A DNA stretch of 64,000 bases from Aspidiotus rigidus (Eukaryota; Arthropoda; Insecta; Hemiptera; Diaspididae), in the NCBI GenBank assembly GCA_035079385.1, contig JAVHKY010000052.1, positions 9,672,001 through 9,736,000 of the forward strand, read 5' to 3'. Below are positions 35,277-46,475 of this stretch, one piece after another. How positions within the stretch are numbered: position 1 is the stretch's first letter; every line of letters starts with the position of its first letter. Below the pieces are notes generated by a model. The model saw only the letters and a list, made by a program, of their open reading frames with translations. It was not told the origin of the DNA and made no database searches. The position numbers and the translations under genes are program-made.

Positions 35277-37751
35277 CCTTTTCCTGTCCCTCACGGAATA
35301 GTACTTGAAAATTTCTATTAGTTTCCTGAGTTTCAATTCAAAAACGCGACATGTAAGGTCAGGTCGATCAATTGCTGACTGATTTTTCTTTAGATTATCT
35401 TTTATTTCCGGCCAGTTGGGATTACATGTGACGGTGATGAAATAGCTGGGTTTTCCCCTTCTGGCTATCATTGCCATTCCATCTTGATATTTCAATTGCA
35501 TATACCGCCTACCGTGAGTGAATGAGCTTGGCAGGTACTTTTTTCCGGCTTTTGGTCCCCCTTCCACCATGATTGTTTCATCTTGTTTTAATTCCTGTTC
35601 CAATTCATCTCTAGAGGCTACTCGAAGAAAGTCAGACTGCTTATGCTTGATGAATTGCAATCTTTCCTCTTCAGCTCGGCACCACATATCAACAAAATAC
35701 TCCTGTCCCAACCTAGCCATTTTTGTAAAACGGTCTTTTGACAACAATAAATATCGATAATACTTATTTTGACTCACTTTTCTTCCTTTTTTGTCTGTCA
35801 TGTTAACTGACCAGCCTGCGGATCCATGGGGAAATAATAGAGGGTATTGGAGGCATTCGTATGCAGGGTCTAAGAAGTTGATAAACTGTGGTTGTCTATC
35901 ACTGATTTTCCAAATTATAACTTTTCTTGGATCCGGATTTAGACAGGTGCTGATGACAGCGGATATCTCTTCACTCAGAGGCCGGTCTCCCAGCACTGGT
36001 CCGTGAGACCTCCTATTGGTCTTTTCAAACACAATGTGCGCCATTTCATGTTCCTCTGAACTCAATCGCCTGAGGACTGGTACAAATGGGTTTACCTCAT
36101 TCATATACCCAGTTATTTGCTGTACAATATCTAAATTCAATTCTTGCCCTTGCGCTACACCCAATCGCATTCTTCCATCATCAACGTACATTGCTATGTT
36201 ATTTAAAGATTCTTCATAAATTAGATCAAATAGTCTATGATATATGCGCCCCTGTATTTTAACCAGGTACGGACCGCTCTTGAAAGTCTTGAATCCTCCA
36301 GTCACCCCCAGCGCCGAAAATGCAAATAAGTTATTATATGATCGACAATTTTTTACAAAGTCTTCATCGGAATAAAATGGAGCATCCAAATCGGGCAGGT
36401 GTATTTCAATAGCTCCTTGTTTACAACACCATTGCTGTTTATCTTTTTCCTCCCAAAACAGTAATGCATTGCAATGTGAACACTGATTATTGAGAGGATC
36501 CGTCAATTTAGATGCTTTTAATTTCATTGTGTATCTCTCATTAAAGTACATTTTTGATGGCTGTAGGTTACCTTTCCTGCTTGATTTTGGATCATTTTCT
36601 GTTTGGATTTCTCTCTTGGCGCTGCGTCTCATTCGATCTTTTTCTGCCTTTTCTGCCTTACTCAGCATTTTTTGTTCTTCGCTCAATTTTGGACGGCCCC
36701 TTTTCTTCCCCTCATTCTTATTTTCTACCTTCTTTTTATTGTTTCTTGATTCATCTTTCTTACTTGATTCTTTTTGGCTTGATTTGGAATCATTTTTTGT
36801 TAGGGCTTCTCTCTTGGCACTGCGTCTCATTCGATCTTCTTCTGCCCTCTTTGCCTTATTCAGTAGTTTTTGTTCTTCGCTCAGCTTTGGACGACCCCTT
36901 TTCTTCCCTTCAGTTTCATTTTCTCCCTCTGAAAATTGCCTCTTAAGGGAAATTTCAATTTTTTTAGCGTTGCGTCTCAGTTTCTCTCTTTCTAACTTTC
37001 TTTCTTTGTTCTTCAATTTATCTTCTTCGCTTAATTTTGGCCGCCCTCTTTTCTTTAACTGTGATTGATTTATTGTCTGAGCTTCTTTTCTGGCACTACG
37101 TCTCATCTTCTCCCTCTCTGCCCTCACTACTTTGGCAACTAATTTCTCTTCTCCACTTGACTTTGGCCGTCCCCTCTTCCTGCTTATACTCATATCTTGT
37201 GACGTTACATTTTCACCTGTAATGTTTGGGACGACGGGGAATGGATGTAATGTTTTTGTATTGAATAACTGGAGAAGATGAGGGCGCATAGCATGTTGCT
37301 CAAATCTAAGGTTACATGGATTTTGATTGAAGGCAATAGCTGTTGCGAAGGCAATTGCGTACACACCACAATCTAGACCATTTGTCTGCTTGTCCACAGT
37401 GCAATATTCCACCTCAAAACCACAGGGAAACAACCGATGTAAAAATGTATTCTGTGTATATGTTATCTGTTGAGAATTGCAACTGTCATAGACATACAGG
37501 ATACCATTATTGTAATAAAATGTGACCCAATGTGAAATTTCATTCAGACGTTTGGTGGGTCTGGTCGGCAATATTTGAATGTGCCTCCCATTAAAGAGCT
37601 GTGCCGGTTTGATGTCGGCCCATAATCCCATCAAGTACACATTGACTGGGCAGAAATTAGTATTTTTACGTACTATTTCAAAAAATGCGTTAATGAGATC
37701 CCCTGACAATTCATCATGTAGAATCTCATTCTCTACGCTACCGTCCGTCAT
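35247..37751 (-). CDS. Helitron ORF: Ulp1-like cysteine protease, four AT-hooks, Helitron-like N domain
   Basis: The frame opens further upstream, but the first ATG is at 37751 (MTDGSVENEI), giving about 834 residues. Residues 30-150 form a C48/Ulp1-type protease with His74 (SHWVTFYY), Asp89 (LYVYDS), Gln122 and Cys128 (QTNGLDCGVYAIA), a complete catalytic set. Residues 190-390 hold four repeats, each opening with an AT-hook KRGRPK (about 192, 234, 284, 350) and followed by a charged helix such as RAEEDRMRRSAKRE. A CSHCNALLFW...CC finger and the Helitron-like N domain (FINFLDPAYECLQYPLLFPHG, YFITVTCNPNWPEI) follow. The frame ends at once after FELKLRKLIEIF; the HUH nuclease that should come next is absent. 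The protease may act on SUMO-like modifiers or on the polyprotein itself; that is inference. Confidence 0.88.
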   Translation of the reverse strand: MTDGSVENEILHDELSGDLINAFFEIVRKNTNFCPVNVYLMGLWADIKPAQLFNGRHIQILPTRPTKRLNEISHWVTFYYNNGILYVYDSCNSQQITYTQNTFLHRLFPCGFEVEYCTVDKQTNGLDCGVYAIAFATAIAFNQNPCNLRFEQHAMRPHLLQLFNTKTLHPFPVVPNITGENVTSQDMSISRKRGRPKSSGEEKLVAKVVRAEREKMRRSARKEAQTINQSQLKKRGRPKLSEEDKLKNKERKLEREKLRRNAKKIEISLKRQFSEGENETEGKKRGRPKLSEEQKLLNKAKRAEEDRMRRSAKREALTKNDSKSSQKESSKKDESRNNKKKVENKNEGKKRGRPKLSEEQKMLSKAEKAEKDRMRRSAKREIQTENDPKSSRKGNLQPSKMYFNERYTMKLKASKLTDPLNNQCSHCNALLFWEEKDKQQWCCKQGAIEIHLPDLDAPFYSDEDFVKNCRSYNNLFAFSALGVTGGFKTFKSGPYLVKIQGRIYHRLFDLIYEESLNNIAMYVDDGRMRLGVAQGQELNLDIVQQITGYMNEVNPFVPVLRRLSSEEHEMAHIVFEKTNRRSHGPVLGDRPLSEEISAVISTCLNPDPRKVIIWKISDRQPQFINFLDPAYECLQYPLLFPHGSAGWSVNMTDKKGRKVSQNKYYRYLLLSKDRFTKMARLGQEYFVDMWCRAEEERLQFIKHKQSDFLRVASRDELEQELKQDETIMVEGGPKAGKKYLPSSFTHGRRYMQLKYQDGMAMIARRGKPSYFITVTCNPNWPEIKDNLKKNQSAIDRPDLTCRVFELKLRKLIEIFKYYSVRDRKRRLLIRIFPS

Positions 37752-38186
37752 ACTGTTTGAAAGAAAAATATACAACTTCGAATGATACAAATGGAACAAC
37801 TGTTGCGTGTATGAGTCTAACGTAAAATGATGCAACGCCGCGCCACGCGCTTCTATTTATATCAATCGTCGCTACTGCTGGATCATTTCGAGAGCATTCG
37901 AGAACTGTCAAAAAAACGGAAGGAAGAGAGCCTACTTCCAGAAACTACTCGAACGGTCAGCGAGAAACTACTCGAACGGTCAGGTTAACCGGTCGCGTCG
38001 TAGTTTGTAAGGTTGACCCGCCCTAACCACGCCCTAACGATGCGTAGGTAGCGCTTCAGATTTACCGAGTTTCCAATAGATAGCGGCACTTGAATTTTCG
38101 GCCACGCGAATTTTCGGCACGCGATTTTCTTGCGTCACTCGATTTTTTAGCGTCACGCGCGCGAGCTTACAGGTTTATATAATAGA

Positions 38187-40204
38187 TGTTTTGATTTTCG
38201 TCATTATCGACGACTTCATATATCTCACTGAATTTTTGGAAATGGACAGTCAGGTTAATACTTTGAGATTCTTTTAAATCACCAAAGTTTTATATTTTAA
38301 TAGAGCCATGTTCCGTTCTTCTATTCAGAGTTTAATCTACGTACAGGGAGAGGAAGCTATCAATTGACTCCTTTTTGAGTCATTTCCCATGAATATCTGT
38401 ATTTGAAAATTACAAAAGTACCTATTAAAAAAATTAGAAATGAATTGAACAATAGAAGAGTAAGCGGAATACCTTACATTATTATCATCACAATCAGCTC
38501 ATAACTGAGAAACAATGAAGTTTAGATAGAGAGGGCATGTGTAGGTTATTTTATAGCAAATTATTGAAAAGTCGGTGATGCTTACGCTGCTGCGTGAGCT
38601 TTTTTCTTATCATCTTCTTCAATGTATTCATTGGTTTCTGCTATTGAAATTTATCATGTACAAACTTGCCTGTTCTAATTCTGTAGTGGATCTCTTACAG
38701 CATTGGTCCAAAAAACATGACCCTGAATGCACAAACTGCATCATTTTTCAGAAACACAATGAAATCATCATCATCAGGATGGACGTCAGCCTACATCACT
38801 GGGCTGTCGAAAATAAACCAGTTTTGGAAAGTACAAATGAAGATGGTTCTTCCTCTTTTGGTACAATGATTTTTAAATTGATATTATAATTATGACATCA
38901 TTTCTCTCAATTTCATCATACTTTCGATTATAACGCGTAATATACTTGTGGGCGCGTGTGACGCATTTCTGACTGCTAAATATATTTTTAGCTGTTTATT
39001 TTGTATTCTGGCATGCATTGATTTCCATTGGCGTGAATTACGTTCTTAGATGCTTCAGCATTTACTCAACTAGGTTCCTTCGGGTATTAACACCATGGAG
39101 ATTTCAAATTGGTACCTAGAAGCCACTGATGATTTCAGAGATAATCTGAAGTTTTATCTGATAGAGGGGTAGTAACACTACAACAACATGAACTTAGAAC
39201 GGGAAAAGAACCACAATGAGAGCGCATAGAGCAACAGTAAAAAATGCCATGATGGGCGCGATTACCCGACCATACTTGGGTATTAACGCCATACTAACAA
39301 GATGGAGATAAGTAACTCTTTTACTAATTTCTTAGTTTTTGTGATCGGTTGAACGAACTTCATAGTTGATGACGTAATATGAGGGAAACTAGACTTTCCA
39401 CCAAGAGTTTTTCCTAAATCTCATTGGATGGCACTGATTTTCAGTGGTGGTGTAGTGAACTTTTCAATTTTATAAAGGATGTGCGGCTAATGACGCCCAG
39501 GTAATGAGGAAATTCTTCAAGATTTTGGGTTTTCTTCAAATTTTGAAACAAATGATTTGGAAGTTAGTCTTGAAAACTGAAAGGAATGAGATTTCATTAA
39601 GCGTTTTCCCTTAATTCTGAAGAGATGGTGTATTATCAGCACACGTTTGAATCAACCATCACAATTAACGTGCAAAGTTATTCTATGATAACACCAATCC
39701 TAATTTAGTGTATCCACGGCTATAGAGAGCTCTTTGAAAGACCTTTCCTATGGTATATAACAATTTATACTTGCGTTTTTGACCAGATCTGTGACGTCAA
39801 TCTTTTGTCCTCTTTTTGGCGATGAATTTTGTTTTTGACGTTTTAAACACCACATGAAAACAACTTTTTCTGTGCGCGAGTCGTTAATTAGTATTTGTGA
39901 GCGAAATTTACAAAGGTTGTACTTAAGGACATTCACAGTATACAAATTCAAACTAGCGCCCACATCAGCCCTCAATATGATTTTTGGAGGATGGTTATAA
40001 TTAGCCAATGGGCTTTAATTATTCCCAGAGTTACCTTATGATTACTTCAATTCTGTCCATTAAGTTATGGTACAAATTTGAATTAAAAAGTTTTAATATT
40101 TAAATTAAATTTACATAAACTACGAAAGTTTAATTTTAAACCACCAATATTTTCGACAACATTTGTCACTAGTAGAATAGAACTATGAGTTTGGGATTCA
40201 ACAA
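38187..40204. other. Atg5: intronic sequence, no gene recognised
   Basis: Several short frames (for example 38575-38889) with no domain that I can name. No clear repeat boundaries. Confidence 0.4.
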
Positions 40205-40513
40205 AAGGCTACCGCAACTGATACGTTGATGCATGGAGACTTGTACTGTCCTAGAGCGCATAAACTATCGGCATTCAACTATTTTGTTCACCGGTCAACT
40301 CGTATCCCTCTCTCCCGTAAAGCCTTCCAGGAGGTCACCACCATTAAGCATTTAGCGGCAGCCAATAAGATTTGCATCCAGGTGGATTCCCATATCCAGA
40401 TGAAAGTTACTAGACTAGCACTTGACGGTACAACTGCCCGATTTCGCCCCCAGCCACGTGAAAGAAGAATGAAGAAATGGATCAGGCCACCCTTCTTTGG
40501 TGAATATATATAA
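40205..40513 (+). pseudogene. Penelope-type reverse transcriptase fragment
   Basis: The frame reads HGDLYCPRAHKLSAFNYFVH, RSTRIPLSRKAFQEVTTIKH and LAAANKICIQVDSHIQMKV. This matches the region after the reverse transcriptase core of Penelope-like elements (H..K..AF...HR...IPL....F..E...IK..A..N). A second copy of the same segment is in the element at 46476-47430. No catalytic core or endonuclease remains here. Confidence 0.6.
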
Positions 40514-40961
40514 GACTCCTCATTGTTGTACGATCGTATACTTGTACTATCTACATCTATGACTCGTCTATACTTGTTGATCATTTAATTCCCCTCTCTA
40601 TCTCTTTCTGGTCTCATCCTGTTTTTTCTTCAGTTCGATTATCCTACTTACATTTCGACGTTTGTTACTCATGTTTTGTCGATCAATGCTGTACGACTTC
40701 GTTATTGAATTCCCTGCGAATAAATTGACATTCAATTAAGTCGTTTAGTCTTTTATTTCGACGATGTTATAAATTCAATAACTTGTCGTTTTTCCCCCCT
40801 TCTTCGCTTTTCGCGCTTCGTTTCTTGCGTAATTTGTTTTCTTCACTTTTCGTGTAATTTTCGCCTCTAAACCTTTCATCATGTCGGTCAAAGTTTGCTT
40901 TACCTTCTGTGCCGTCGCTTAACTCACCAATCCGAAAACTACAATAGTGCATTTGATTACT
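40514..40961. other. possible 5' leader of the second Ty3/Gypsy element
   Basis: Lies directly upstream of the gag-like frame. I compared it with the sequence after 55720 and found no matching terminal repeat, so no LTR can be assigned. Confidence 0.3.
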
Positions 40962-41467
40962 ATGCAAGTTCTTGGTCAGACGATTACTTATGCTTTTCCG
41001 GAGGAATTTCGTGACTTATCCTTTCATGAGGCTCTGATGCAATTTCCTGCGACAAGACACGCAAAAAAAGATCTCAAACCAAAATGGAATCGAAGGGCCT
41101 TCAACGTCACTCTCCCGGAGAATTTGGTTAGCTGTACTTTGAGGATGATGAAAACGCTATCTTCAACAATAAAATGCTTGATGATTACAACCACTCGGAT
41201 TTGGTCTCTGCCTCATTGTCTTCTTCTTCCATCACTAGTCACCCATCTAGAATGGAACCTTCTACTAATCTTGGTGCTTCGCAGATTACATCGTTATCCT
41301 CCATTACTAAGAATGCAGTTATTTCTAAATTTGATTCGAAATCTCACTCTTTGAATGCAGAATCTTGGCTGCAGATTTTTGAAGGAGAGTGCAAAAGACT
41401 TCTCATCGAAGAGGAGCGCTACTGGGAAGTTATTTGGCTTTTCCTGGAAGACAATGCAGAAAAATGG

Positions 41468-42500
41468 ATTCCTGTGCATTTACCCGAACACGTTTTCCCC
41501 GAATGGTTTTTAATCCGAATTACATTTTCCCGAATGGTTTTTAGTCCGAATTACATTTTCCCGAATAATTATGACCTGAACACATTATCCCGATTTTTCT
41601 TTTCCCGAATGATTTTAACCTGGAAGTACATTATCCTGAATTTTTGTTCCCGAAAAATTTTGAAAAATGCAGGTCATTAAACCTTTTATACTCCGACATG
41701 TTTTTATTTCCTCAATATTGCAGTACACGTCTTAAAACGAGCAGTGCTCAGAAAGACATGAAATGAAGCATTTTTATTTCATTTTTGCCTAGGCTAACAC
41801 TTCTCAATGAAGGACAATGTTATGTGCCAACGTCCGAAGGTAATCTAATACTGTCCTGGCATCCTTGTGGACCTCGTACTCTAATGCGATGTCCTGTATG
41901 CGTTGTTGCAATGTGGTCCACTGCCGTTTTGGAGAAGCTTTTATCCGTTTTCCCAGAGCTAAATCCGACAGACTGGATTCAGTATATGCCTGCTCTTTTT
42001 GGAACTCGAGTAAGCATGAGTACAAGTCAGGGTGGTTCTTGGAGACGACAAGGCCAAATCGGTTGTGCCAGCCTTCAGCTGTATTATTAGTGCGGTGCAA
42101 TTTGTGGACAGCAGCTGCATAATGGCTCCAAAGTTTCGGTTCATATCTTCGTGGTATTGCTGTTTGCTGCGACGACTGCGAACCTCCTCCTCTTCCTCCT
42201 CTTCCCCCTGTTCGCCTCGCACGTACAGCCGGCCGACCCGTTACGTATGTTTTGTTGAAGTAATCCATGATTGGAGCAAGGACCGCCGGAGAGTGGGTTG
42301 GAAAAGTAAACATTCGGGTAATTTTTTTCAGGTACAAATTTTTCGGGGGAAGAATTTTTCTGGAAAAGCAACATTCGGGAAATTTTTTTCAGATAAAACT
42401 TTGTCGGGTAAAAAATCATTCGGGAAAATGTAATTCGGATAAAAAACAATTGGGGTTAATGTCATTCGGGAAAAAGTGTTCGGGGAAATGCACGGGAAGG
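41468..42500 (-). mobile_element. MULE-type DNA transposon remnant, 10-bp target duplication
   Basis: Perfect duplication AGAAAAATGG at 41458-41467 and 42501-42510. Ends share GTGCATTTACCCGAACACG with its complement. Near both ends the word TTTTCCCGAATG and its complement is repeated many times. A duplication of 9-11 bases is characteristic of Mutator-like elements, and the coding remnant inside agrees. The gag frame of the host element resumes in phase after removal. Confidence 0.93.
41804..42337 (-). pseudogene. MULE transposase, C-terminal fragment
   Basis: 178-codon frame. MDYFNKTYVTGR, PRRYEPKLWSHY, HRTNNTAEGWHNRFG, NHPDLYSCLLEFQKEQ and VLDYLRTLAHNIVLH follow in the order seen after the catalytic core of animal MULE transposases, where R-T-N-N-x-x-E-G-W-H is the best-known word. 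The DDE core and zinc finger are missing. A glycine/arginine-rich stretch (RRTGGRGGRGGGS) near the start is unusual. Confidence 0.88.
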
Positions 42501-43859
42501 AGAAAAATGGTATTGCACGACTCGTCTATCTAATCCCTTGACTTCATGGGCATTTTGGCGTCAGTCATTTCTCGAAAATTATGGTTCAAGAGGCCTTTCT
42601 GCTGCTCGCTCTGCCTGGAGTTACCGATATATTATTTCTGGTTTGATACTGGATTACAAGCAGAATAAATTGAATCTTTTGGTGTCGTATAATCTGAAGA
42701 TGACAGAACTAGACAAGATGACTCATTTGGCTCTTGGTCTTCCTCGACATCTTCAAGACAGAATAAATTTTTCCGAAACATCTACTGTAGGTAAATTACT
42801 CCCCCAGATCAACTCTTTCGACCCGTCTCGCTCCGATTTTACTGGTAATAATGGCTTGTCTTCGTCATCAAAATTTTCTTGTCCATACTGTAAGGAAAAG
42901 GGTTTTGAGAGACTTCACGCTGAAAAAGATTGTTCAACGAAAGCTCGGTGACGCTAAGTATTGTAACTCAGGTAACTCTAATTTTAATAACAGTGGTAAT
43001 CAGAAAGATAATTACGTAAAAGCGATTCACTCTTTTACGATCTAAAAAAAGAGATTGATAATATTCAAAAAAACGAGTAACGCCCGCGTTTGTTATGGTT
43101 AACGTAGATTTTGAAAATATTTCTGAATCCAGTCTCTACGACCCAGGTGCTAACGAATCCGCTATCTCTTTTGAAACTTTAAAAAAATTAGTATATTATA
43201 AATATTTTCCTCTTAAAACCACTTATTGTACAACGAGCGGCAAGGGCTCAATTTTGGGCATCACTATCCTTACAATTAAAATCATGAATATCTCCGAAAA
43301 AGTATTATTATACTTGTTGGATTCTCCTACTTTTGCTTACGATTTCATTATTGCGCCTAGATTTGATACCCACTTTCAAGTTAAATCTAAATTGCAATTT
43401 AATTCTCACGCAATCTGATAACGTAAATCTTTCAATAAAAATTAACAATCATTTGATAGAAACTAAAAGTAAGGTAGCCTGGAATGATTATTTTTCCAAA
43501 GAAAAATTTAATTCAAAAACTTCCCATCTGGAAGGCAATTTTCAGAAAACGATTAGAGACTTAATGTCATAAATTTGATGTCGGCAACGTTACTAAATAC
43601 AAATGCCCTATTAAACTTTCCAAAAATACCTACATTGCTAAACAGCCTTACCGCTGTTCTTTTCATGATCAGGAAGAAATCGAAAAACAATGTTCTGAAC
43701 TCCTTCGATGTAATATGATTTCTTTGTCGTCATCGCCTTTTGCTTCTCCTGTTACTCTACAATATAAACAAGGACCCCGTGCGTTGCACGAAGTGATAAG
43801 AGGGTCGGCGAATGTTTTCTCTACAGAAAAATTGATTACAATTTACAATTAGGCCTATT

Positions 43860-44278
43860 ACAAGCTCTCACATGGAAAAAATGAACGTCCCACAAAAAAT
43901 GATTCAATGCATTAATTCTCAAATCTCAGTCTCAATAGTTGAATAATTATGAGAATAATAATTACTTGTACTTGAAAACATATCTTTTAATGAAACTCAA
44001 ATCTTATCTCTCTTCTATCCTTGGATGCGATAGATTCTAAACAAAATAAATGAATTCCTTTTCAACAAAAAGAGTGAATGATAGTTGGCTAATTTTGCGA
44101 TGTAATTCGCTAATTTGGTTCATAACTCAGACATGCAAACCCAGATTAGAAACTAGATAATACACTGCAACCAAATAATATAATTTTGATGATTAGGTAT
44201 TCACCTACACAGCAGTGTTATCATAGGTACCTAAACATTTTCTTCTATTTGCTTTCCATCGAATATGAGAACTACCTA
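43860..44278. other. part of the 9-kb block, no gene
   Basis: A+T-rich, short frames only. Confidence 0.4.
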
Positions 44279-45149
44279 TAGTCCAGGCATTTTAGGTTTA
44301 TACCGTGCAAAAATTCAGGAAGTTTTGATTTTTGGTATGGTGGTTCAAAATGCTCCCCTAAGTAACATATCAAAAGTCTACCGCGTTAGGGGGTGAGCCG
44401 GAGCCACAGGGGGGGCCACAAAGTTGATTAGGGGTCATAAGGTCGTTTAATGATTGAGATATCTCGCAGAATATTGATGATACAACAAAAATACCTCAGA
44501 CAAAAAATATTCCTTGAAAAATTCTACATAAATCATGTTCTATATTATTGAACGCAAAGTTTTGTCACAAAAGCGTCGAAAAGAAAAATATAACTCAAGA
44601 GTTACGCCTGTTGCTCCATGCTAGCTGTACATATATGGACGTTGCGCGGTTTTTCCGTTTTATTTCCCACGAATAGTAATTGATAACGCCGAAATGCTTC
44701 TAATAGGAATTATTTGTATAAAACCTTACAAAACAACTCTCCTACACACTTCTTTTGTAAAATTGTTCAAAATATTTTGAGGGGACTTGGAAAAAAGAAA
44801 CCAACAAAGAAGGAATTTTTGAAGAAGTAATGGGTGGAAAAGTTGAGGAAGTTCTGCTATTTTGTATATGTCATGGTTAAAGTGAGTATTTGGTTAAAGT
44901 ACGTAAGCGCGGCAATTACAACGCTGAAGCACGCGTACATACGCGAAAGCGTTGCTGGCCGTATATGTTTCCTTCAAAATGACGACTTTTCTCCTTTTTA
45001 CCCTGGTTCGAGCCCCGCTCAAGATCCTCACTTTTTTGGGGAGGATGAAATTTTTTTTTATTCAGAATTATGTAGAAAATTAATACAATTTTTTTGATCA
45101 ACATTTTTAATTTTCATCTTTAAATTACGATTTTGGAAGAACCTATAAA

Positions 45150-45585
45150 TAGATCGATAGAATGAACATTAATTTGTGTTATTGATAGATTCAAAATTTG
45201 AATTAGACTAAGGAAGAAACCATTATAAATTGATGGAATCAACATTTAAATTAGACTCAGGGAGAAACCATAAATAGATTGATAGAATCATCATTTGAGT
45301 TAGACCAAGGAAGAAACCATAAAAAAATTGATGGAATCAATATGTTTCAATTAGACTGTTTCAATTAGACTCAGAAAGAAACCATGAAAAATTGATAGAT
45401 TCAAAATTTGAATTAGACTAAGGAAGAAACAATAAAAAATTGATGGAATAAATATGTTCCAATTAGACTGAGAAAGAAACTATGAAAAATTGATAGAGTC
45501 AAAATTTGAATTAGACTAAGGAAGAAACCATTATAAATTGGTGGAATCAACATTTAAATTAGACTCAGGGAGAAACCATAAATAA
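45150..45585. repeat. tandem repeat, about 60-70-base units
   Basis: Units with TTAGACTAAGGAAGAAACCA, an AAATTGATGGAATCAA part and a CAAAATTTGAA part, repeated about six times with variation. Confidence 0.8.
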
Positions 45586-46112
45586 ATAAAAAAAATTAAA
45601 TTACAGTAGGTACTAAGTACAAGAAGAGAAATATGAAAAGACATACAAAGACAACATACACACGAAGACAAAGTACACACGTGAAAACCCATACGAGTTG
45701 TCACGTACAAAATACATCGTATTAGCAAGCAACGCCTCGTGGCCGAGCGGTGTACGGCGCTACTTGAACGTGGCCTGCATGCGCACACTCCCGCCGTAAA
45801 ACGCTACCACGCCGGACGCGACCGAAAACACGCGCAGCGATGACGAAAAACCCACATTAACCGAATACCCAGATTAACCATAACATATATATTTATTGAT
45901 GAATTAATACTTTACTATTGAAGCGCACAATATTTCATTTTTCTCCTAATGTCTCGGTTAAACAACCATCTATAGGGAGACACAAGTAACAACTAACAAT
46001 TACTCATGAGAACTGAGAAGAGAGAGCATACAGAGAAAATAAACACGAAATAAAACAAGATAAAGTTGGACAAAAATGATTAATGTTACATATCATACAA
46101 GTATTTCTTCGA

Positions 46113-46335
46113 ATGTCACGCGTTTTATGAAGAGGATCCGCTTTGCGCAAAATTGAATTTTACAGGAGAGGCCAAAATAGGTCAAAAAAACTTGCTCTCG
46201 CGAAATTTGAAAAATTGATGGAAAATATTAGTATACACCCTCCCGCACTTTTTGAGCAAAAAACTGTCGCATCAGAATTAAATATAGGTATTTGATTTTG
46301 CGCAATGCGGATCCTTTTCATGAATCGCGTCACAT
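46113..46335. mobile_element. small MITE (about 220 bp)
   Basis: Inverted ends of about 40 bases: ATGTCACGCGTTTTATGAAG and the complement of CTTTTCATGAATCGCGTCAC, both with GGATCCGC and TTGCGCAAAAT. Target duplication not resolved. Confidence 0.7.
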
Positions 46336-46475
46336 ATTATGATGACGACGAGTAAATTTTCTCGATCCATGGGTCATCAGAAAAATACCTGTTTACAAGC
46401 TGATAATTAGGTAGATGTTAATGGCGAACAATTTCTATAGTCTCCAATGCTTTTCTTTTTTTATAATCATTCTCA

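Larger units (their letters stand above)
32504..38186 (-). mobile_element. Helitron (autonomous type, now defective)
   Basis: The 5' end on the minus strand is TCTATTATATAAACC at 38186-38172, after a host A, as expected for insertion between A and T. The proposed 3' end is a hairpin CGCGAGCAGC-TTC-GCTGCTCGCG, four bases, then CTAG at 32507-32504. The base after it is G, not the usual T, so the 3' boundary is less sure. Inside are two large frames: a Ulp1-protease/AT-hook/Helitron N-domain protein and a Pif1-like helicase. The HUH replication nuclease between them is missing. Confidence 0.8.
40962..43772 (+). pseudogene. second Ty3/Gypsy element: gag, protease and start of reverse transcriptase (decayed)
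   Basis: Gag begins near 40962 (MQVLGQTITYAF). One frame shift lies near 41140. It is interrupted by a MULE at 41468-42500 and resumes as YCTTRLSNPLTSWAFWRQSF. The zinc-knuckle-like CPYCKEKGFERLHAEKDC is near 42900. The protease is at about 43095-43418 (SLYDPGANESAIS; the site reads D-P-G-A, later FIIAPRFDTHF). The reverse transcriptase starts before 43772 (CNMISLSSSPFASPVTL) and stops at the 9-kb block. Several internal stops. The other half is at 52775-55720. Confidence 0.85.

Noticed and set aside
36490..37068. 192-codon plus-strand frame rich in Phe, Leu and Ser
   Set aside because: Antisense of the AT-hook repeats of the Helitron protein.
38575..38889. 104-codon plus-strand frame
   Set aside because: No recognisable domain and low-complexity start; kept as unannotated.
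45005..45015. GGTTCGAGCCC, a perfect tRNA B-box
   Set aside because: No A-box at the right distance upstream and no cloverleaf; could be a decayed SINE, not supportable.
45731..45790. CTCGTGGCCGAGCGG, a tRNA A-box-like stretch
   Set aside because: No B-box downstream; it lies after, not before, the B-box at 45005.
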